Origin: an uncultured Burkholderiales Genera incertae sedis bacterium
GTDB lineage: Bacteria; Pseudomonadota; Gammaproteobacteria; Burkholderiales; Eutrophovitaceae
Direction of reading: 5' to 3'
DNA length: 8,401 nt
Assembly (NCBI GenBank): GCA_905479505.1
Contig: CAJQMS010000057.1
Location: 1-8,401 of the forward strand
In this document: piece by piece, positions 5,885 through 8,401 of the stretch
Layout of the letters: every line of letters starts with the position of its first letter
Numbering within the stretch: the first letter of the stretch is position 1
Made by a program: the position numbers and the translations under genes
The notes under the pieces: model-generated
Told to the model about the DNA's origin: nothing
What the model saw: the letters and a program-made list of their open reading frames with translations, nothing else
Databases searched by the model: none

Positions 5885-7282
5885 ATGTTTTCAGGCGAAT
5901 ATGTATTTCTTGATCTAGAAACAACGGGAGCAACTGCTGGCACGGACAAGATCACCGAAATTGGTCTTATCACTGTAAAGGATGGACAATATCAAGATGA
6001 ATGGCAGACACTGATCAATCCTCAAAAAAATATCCCGAACAATATCCAATTAATTACCGGCATCACAAACGAAATGGTTAAGGGTGCACCGCAATTCAGT
6101 GAGGTATGCAATGATTTAATCAAGCGCCTTGAGGGCAAGACATTGGTCGCACACAATGTTCGGTTTGACTACGCATTTTTAAAAAATGAATTTAAGTCGG
6201 TTAACATCAAATATTCACCAAAATTACTGTGCACGGTCAAGCTCTCTCGATTGCTTTATCCGAATGAGAGAAAACATGGATTAGATAGCATCATTAAAAG
6301 ACTGCAACTGTCCTGTGGCCCTCGCCATCGAGCTATGACGGACACACGAGCCATTTGGGACTTTGCGCAACATATTCAAAAATATTTCGAGCCTTCCCTC
6401 ATCAAGACATCAATCGATAAACTGCTCAAAGAACCCTCACTTCCAAAAGGAATCGACAAAGAACTAATTGACTCCATACCCTCATGCCCCGGGATTTATA
6501 TCTTCAGAGACGAAAATAATTGCACGTTATATGTAGGCAAGAGCAAAAATATTAAAACAAGAGTTAAGTCTCACTTCAGCGGAGACCATTCCAACAAGAA
6601 AGATCTAAAAATTAATCAAAATTTGACCAGCATCGAATGGTGTGAATCAGCTGGAGAGCTAGGCGCGTTATTACTCGAGTCGCAACTTGTGAAAACTTTG
6701 AGCCCAATGTACAACAGGCAACTGCGAGCACAGAAAAATAACTATACGATTCATTGGAATCCAGCTGAGGAAACACCAGATCCAGAAATCAAAGAACTCG
6801 CGGAATTTGATGATATCCCTTTTGGGTCGATCTACGGGATTTTTGCGACAAAAAAACAAGCGACAAAGGCTCTCAAGGATTTGGCCAAACTTCATAATTT
6901 ATGTATGAAAAAATTAAATCTGGAGTCGGGGACTGGATCATGTTTTTCACATCAAATAGGAAAATGTTTGGGTGCGTGTATCAACAAGGAATCCCAGATG
7001 AACCACGCAATGCGATTATCCATGGCGATTCACAAACTACTTATTCCAGAGTGGCCTTTTCGAGGAGAAGTTCTATTAATCGAGCAAAATAAAAATAATG
7101 GAATATTGGAGAAGCATACAGTTAAAGATTGGACCTATATCAAATACGAAATCGAAGGAAAAAAGTCCGATGACAAATATCACTTGGTGCCGCCATCACA
7201 TTTTGATCACGACATTTTTTTTATCCTACGTAAATTAATCGCCAAGCCACCAGTGGACATGTCCATTATTCCTAATCAGTGA
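5885..7282 (+). CDS. DnaQ-type 3'-5' exonuclease fused to a UvrC/Cho-type GIY-YIG endonuclease
   Basis: A 465-residue two-nuclease protein. Residues 1-165 are a DEDDh exonuclease: Exo I FLDLETTG (D10, E12), Exo II AHNVRFDYAFL (D95), Exo III HRAMTD (H148, D153), so the active site looks complete. A linker (about 166-198) leads to a GIY-YIG domain at about 199-282: CPGIYIF, LYVGKS (215-220), the catalytic-type arginine R226 in KTRVKSHF and glutamate E265 in LLLESQLVK. The C-terminal part (about 283-465) carries cysteines C340, C353, C361 and C365, in a pattern like the cysteine-rich segment of UvrC and Cho. No UvrB-binding, RNase H-like or HhH domains of full UvrC are present. Such fusions are known in proteobacteria and, with related order, in actinobacteria; a role in nucleotide excision repair or damage processing is inferred from Cho. 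The ATG is preceded by AT-rich sequence without an obvious Shine-Dalgarno. It is probably transcribed alone. Confidence 0.9.
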   Translation: MFSGEYVFLDLETTGATAGTDKITEIGLITVKDGQYQDEWQTLINPQKNIPNNIQLITGITNEMVKGAPQFSEVCNDLIKRLEGKTLVAHNVRFDYAFLKNEFKSVNIKYSPKLLCTVKLSRLLYPNERKHGLDSIIKRLQLSCGPRHRAMTDTRAIWDFAQHIQKYFEPSLIKTSIDKLLKEPSLPKGIDKELIDSIPSCPGIYIFRDENNCTLYVGKSKNIKTRVKSHFSGDHSNKKDLKINQNLTSIEWCESAGELGALLLESQLVKTLSPMYNRQLRAQKNNYTIHWNPAEETPDPEIKELAEFDDIPFGSIYGIFATKKQATKALKDLAKLHNLCMKKLNLESGTGSCFSHQIGKCLGACINKESQMNHAMRLSMAIHKLLIPEWPFRGEVLLIEQNKNNGILEKHTVKDWTYIKYEIEGKKSDDKYHLVPPSHFDHDIFFILRKLIAKPPVDMSIIPNQ

Positions 7283-7308
7283 CTGAACATTAAAAATATC
7301 GACGCCCA

Positions 7309-8094
7309 TTAGAATAGTTCTAGAAAACCAAGCATCGCTTCATTAAATTGTTGAGGTTGTTCCAAATTCGACAGGTGCGAAGCCCCCGCAATAACCGTTA
7401 AACTCGAATTAGGGATCGCTGATTGTATCTCAGCCGACATAGGTACTGGCGTACTGACGTCAGCGTCTCCGACAATGATCTTTGTAGGAACTCGAATTTC
7501 ATTTAACCGATTAGTGCAATTTATTTTCGAAATTGCATGACAACAACCTGCGTAACCCGCAACAGAAGATTGCTCGATGAGTTTCGCCACAAAATCAATC
7601 TCGGGGCGCGGCTGCTCTCGAAACGTTGCCGTAAACCACCTGGCTATCGTTGCTGAAACGAGCCCTTGCGTCCCATCTCTCTTCGCAACATTGATCCTCT
7701 CCCCCCATGCAGCCTGGACCTCAGGCGGCATCCGGCTGGCGGTATCACACAACACCAATGAAGAAAGAGAGTCTGGGTAATTGATGCCATAAGTCATCCC
7801 GATCATTCCCCCCATTGATAAACCAACCCAATGGGGACGAACGATATCCAAGTTGTCGAGCAGCTCTTTCGCATCGGCGGCCAATAAATCGAGAGTGTAA
7901 TCTCCATCGGGTGCTTCACTTTGGCCATGACCCCTTGTATCAAAGGCAATAACACGAAAGTTTGACCTCAACGCATCTATTTGAGGCCCCCACATTGTTA
8001 AATCGCATAATAAGGAATGACTAAGGACTACCCAAGGGCCAGAGTCGCCGAAAATTTCGTAATTAATTGTTATGCCATTAGCTTGTGTTTTCAT
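7309..8094 (-). CDS. pcaD: Alpha/beta hydrolase, 3-oxoadipate enol-lactonase-like
   Basis: A 261-residue cytoplasmic alpha/beta hydrolase. ANGITINYEIFG (5-16) is the usual N-terminal strand of PcaD-like enzymes; HSLLCDLTMW (26-35) supplies the oxyanion-hole loop; FDTRGHGQSEAP (51-62) follows; the nucleophile elbow is GLSMGG with S93; D212 in GDADVSTP and H240 in GASHLSNLEQP complete the triad. PcaD hydrolyses 3-oxoadipate enol-lactone to 3-oxoadipate in the protocatechuate/catechol branch, and the overall match in length and motifs supports that or a close relative. The start chosen is the ATG at 8094: AGGGG lies 10 nt upstream, and the strand-1 motif begins there. An in-frame TTG at 8172 would add 26 residues that do not resemble the family. 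No other beta-ketoadipate gene is in view, so the symbol is tentative. It is divergent from the FAH-like gene. Confidence 0.8.
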   Translation of the reverse strand: MKTQANGITINYEIFGDSGPWVVLSHSLLCDLTMWGPQIDALRSNFRVIAFDTRGHGQSEAPDGDYTLDLLAADAKELLDNLDIVRPHWVGLSMGGMIGMTYGINYPDSLSSLVLCDTASRMPPEVQAAWGERINVAKRDGTQGLVSATIARWFTATFREQPRPEIDFVAKLIEQSSVAGYAGCCHAISKINCTNRLNEIRVPTKIIVGDADVSTPVPMSAEIQSAIPNSSLTVIAGASHLSNLEQPQQFNEAMLGFLELF

Positions 8095-8104
8095 TCTAAT
8101 AAGA

Positions 8105-8109
8105 CCCCT
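8105..8109 (-). promoter_or_regulatory. Ribosome binding site deciding the start of the enol-lactonase-like gene
   Basis: AGGGG on the minus strand, 10 nt before the ATG at 8094. The upstream in-frame TTG at 8172 would place this site inside the coding region. Confidence 0.45.
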
Positions 8110-8192
8110 GTTAATTAACTTCCTCGAATCTAGCTTTTCCACGATCCAGCCACATCCATTTTTTTGATGCAAATGAAGATGAACATAAGCTA

Positions 8193-8214
8193 GACTAAGA
8201 ATATTATATTAGTC
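8193..8214. promoter_or_regulatory. Candidate operator in the pcaD-like / FAH-like divergent region
   Basis: GACTAA-N10-TTAGTC is a perfect 6-bp inverted repeat with an AT-rich 10-bp centre that contains TATAAT on the minus strand (complement of 8203-8208) and TATTAT or TATATT on the plus strand. A regulator bound here could control both genes. No -35 matches well on either strand. The regulator is not encoded in view. Confidence 0.45.
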
Positions 8215-8237
8215 GCTCATCAATACGGAGAAAGATC

Positions 8238-8401
8238 GTGAGATTAGTCCAGTACAGAGGAAGAGATGGCGCAAGAAGAGTTGGCGCAGTAAGAGATGAC
8301 GGTAACGTTCAAGCCATCAAGGGGGTTACCTCAACCTATGAAATAGCGTTAGAGTCCATTAAGGAAGAGCGTTCTATTAAAAGCTTCGTAGAGGACCGTA
8401 T
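8238..8401 (+). CDS. Fumarylacetoacetate hydrolase / AraD1-like family protein (N-terminal fragment)
   Basis: Only the first 54 codons and part of the next are in the window; the frame is open to the edge. The GTG start at 8238 has GGAG (8227-8230) 7 nt upstream, a good ribosome binding site. The translation MRLVQYRGRDGARRVGAV, followed by a VTSTYEIALESI segment and SIKSFVED, matches the N-terminal small domain of FAH-superfamily proteins, including AraD1-type sugar-acid dehydratases. The catalytic metal-binding Glu/Asp residues lie further downstream and cannot be seen, so the activity (C-C hydrolase, decarboxylase/isomerase or dehydratase) is undecided. Its divergent neighbour, a PcaD-like hydrolase, fits a role in carboxylic acid or aromatic breakdown. 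Confidence 0.72.
   Translation, partial: MRLVQYRGRDGARRVGAVRDDGNVQAIKGVTSTYEIALESIKEERSIKSFVEDR

Noticed and set aside
7283..7308. Bidirectional terminator between the nuclease fusion and the enol-lactonase-like gene
   Set aside because: The 26-bp gap has no stem of useful length; CAGT-G-ACTG at the fusion's stop codon is too short and lacks a T-run.
8095..8172. 26-residue N-terminal extension of the enol-lactonase-like protein from a TTG at 8172
   Set aside because: The extension has no family resemblance or signal-peptide character. The ATG at 8094 has an SD-like AGGGG upstream and fits the family N-terminus.

Overview
The window looks like chromosomal DNA of a Gram-negative, aerobic, heterotrophic bacterium, most likely a beta- or gammaproteobacterium of moderate GC content. 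This rests on three things: an EmrA/EmrB-type tripartite efflux pair, which needs an outer membrane; an exonuclease/GIY-YIG fusion, an architecture I associate with proteobacteria (and actinobacteria); and genes for aromatic and organic-acid breakdown. No rRNA, tRNA, insertion sequence, phage gene or CRISPR array is visible. Nine protein genes fill nearly all of the window. The first and last are cut by its edges, and neither is a full gene here.

Left block (1-3713, all minus strand, read right to left): a MarR-family regulator overlaps an EmrA/HlyD membrane-fusion protein by one base. An EmrB/DHA2 14-TM exporter follows after 30 bp, then, after 33 bp, a CitE-like (HpcH/HpaI aldolase superfamily) lyase that runs off the left edge. 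The spacing suggests one operon: a ligand-sensing repressor, an efflux pump, and a CoA-ester lyase-like enzyme as an unexpected last gene. The 283-bp region upstream of marR (3714-3996) holds an 18-bp inverted repeat inside a 15-bp-period direct repeat, both overlapping promoter-like hexamers, and a separate imperfect hairpin.

Middle block: divergent from marR is a DsbA-fold 2-hydroxychromene-2-carboxylate isomerase / kappa-class GST-like protein (3997-4599, plus). Its stop codon overlaps the stop of a convergent threonine ammonia-lyase with a C-terminal ACT domain (4596-5798, minus). An 86-bp divergent promoter region separates that gene from a 465-residue protein (5885-7282, plus) joining a DnaQ-type 3'-5' exonuclease to a UvrC/Cho-type GIY-YIG nuclease.

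Right block: an alpha/beta hydrolase resembling 3-oxoadipate enol-lactonase (7309-8094, minus) is divergent from the N-terminal end of a fumarylacetoacetate-hydrolase/AraD1-like protein (8238 onward, plus). A perfect inverted repeat lies between them.

Together the isomerase-like protein, enol-lactonase-like hydrolase, FAH-like protein, CitE-like lyase and MarR-controlled pump suggest handling of aromatic or other carboxylated compounds. The genes belong to different transcription units, so a single pathway is only an inference. I see no clearly novel system. The best leads are the marR control region, the pump-lyase linkage, and the nuclease fusion.
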